DNA of 5,284 nucleotides from Desulfobulbaceae bacterium (GTDB lineage Bacteria; Desulfobacterota; Desulfobulbia; Desulfobulbales; SURF-16). Each line of letters starts with the position of its first letter. The stretch's first letter is position 1. This document shows positions 5,189 through 5,284 of the stretch, piece after piece. A program made the position numbers and the translations under genes. Location of the stretch: the NCBI GenBank assembly GCA_024763495.1, contig JANTFJ010000208.1, forward strand, positions 1 through 5,284, given 5' to 3'. The notes beneath the pieces were generated by a model, which was not told the origin of the DNA, searched no databases, and saw only the letters and a program-made list of their open reading frames with translations.

Positions 5189-5284
5189 CTAGGAGGCTGT
5201 CCGAGAATGCCCTTTTTCCCCAACTCTGTGTTATTTTGAAAAAATAATGCTCGCAATATCAACTATATGGCTGTGCTTATTTTT
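5189..5284. mobile_element. End of a transposable element sharing the MITE terminal repeat (continues beyond window)
   Basis: CTAG at 5189-5192 is followed by GAGGCTGTCCGAGAAT (5193-5208), identical to the left terminal repeat at 1114. The sequence inward of it (from 5209) does not match the miniature element, so this may be the edge of the parent insertion sequence or of another derivative. On the minus strand the last 54 bases are one open frame, ending at a TAA at 5231-5233 about 40 bases from the element end, as expected for the C-terminal tail of a transposase. With only 17 codons visible this is a guess. The insertion separates argC from whatever lay upstream. Confidence 0.55.

Noticed and set aside
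5057..5190. T-box leader or ArgR operator upstream of argC
   Set aside because: No T-box consensus, terminator/antiterminator pair or ArgR-like palindrome is recognisable.

Overview
The window looks like a chromosomal stretch from a Gram-positive (Firmicutes-type), probably anaerobic bacterium. The protein styles support this: a two-domain DtxR/MntR-type regulator with a cysteine-rich tail, a subgroup Ib aspartate aminotransferase, and clostridial-looking ArgC and TruA. Gene ends are tightly packed, GC is moderate, and short non-coding mobile elements are abundant. The genus cannot be fixed from the sequence alone; Peptococcaceae or Sporomusaceae-like lineages are guesses.

Layout. Positions 1-254 hold two abutting miniature transposable elements: the right part of one (1-93), then a complete-looking one (91-254) with TAGTGTCT/AGACACTA ends. 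A metal-dependent transcriptional regulator of the DtxR/MntR family follows on the + strand (436-927). Positions 928-2025 are mostly non-coding and rich in repeats: a structured repeat A (938-1091), a complete second copy of the first miniature element (1110-1276), an inverted-repeat-bounded structured element B (1318-1495), an unrecognised 58-codon gene with a good ribosome-binding site (1541-1717), and structured repeat C (1842-2022), which is a diverged copy of A.

The right half is a tight minus-strand operon read from right to left: a possible 34-residue ORF (5070-5174), argC (4019-5056, arginine biosynthesis), truA (3237-4022, tRNA pseudouridine synthase) and an aspartate/aromatic-type aminotransferase (2026-3234). 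argC and truA overlap by four bases (GTGA) and truA and the aminotransferase are two bases apart, so the three are probably co-transcribed and translationally coupled. At 5189-5284 the end of another mobile element begins, with the same terminal sequence as the miniature element at 1110-1276, and it runs off the window.

How it fits together: argC and the aminotransferase both serve amino-acid supply (arginine; aspartate/glutamate exchange), and TruA maintains tRNA anticodon arms. The DtxR-like gene is physically separate and has no metal transporter beside it here. The least explained material is the A/B/C repeat family. It shares end motifs and conserved, mutually exclusive hairpins, and it sits directly against gene 3' ends.
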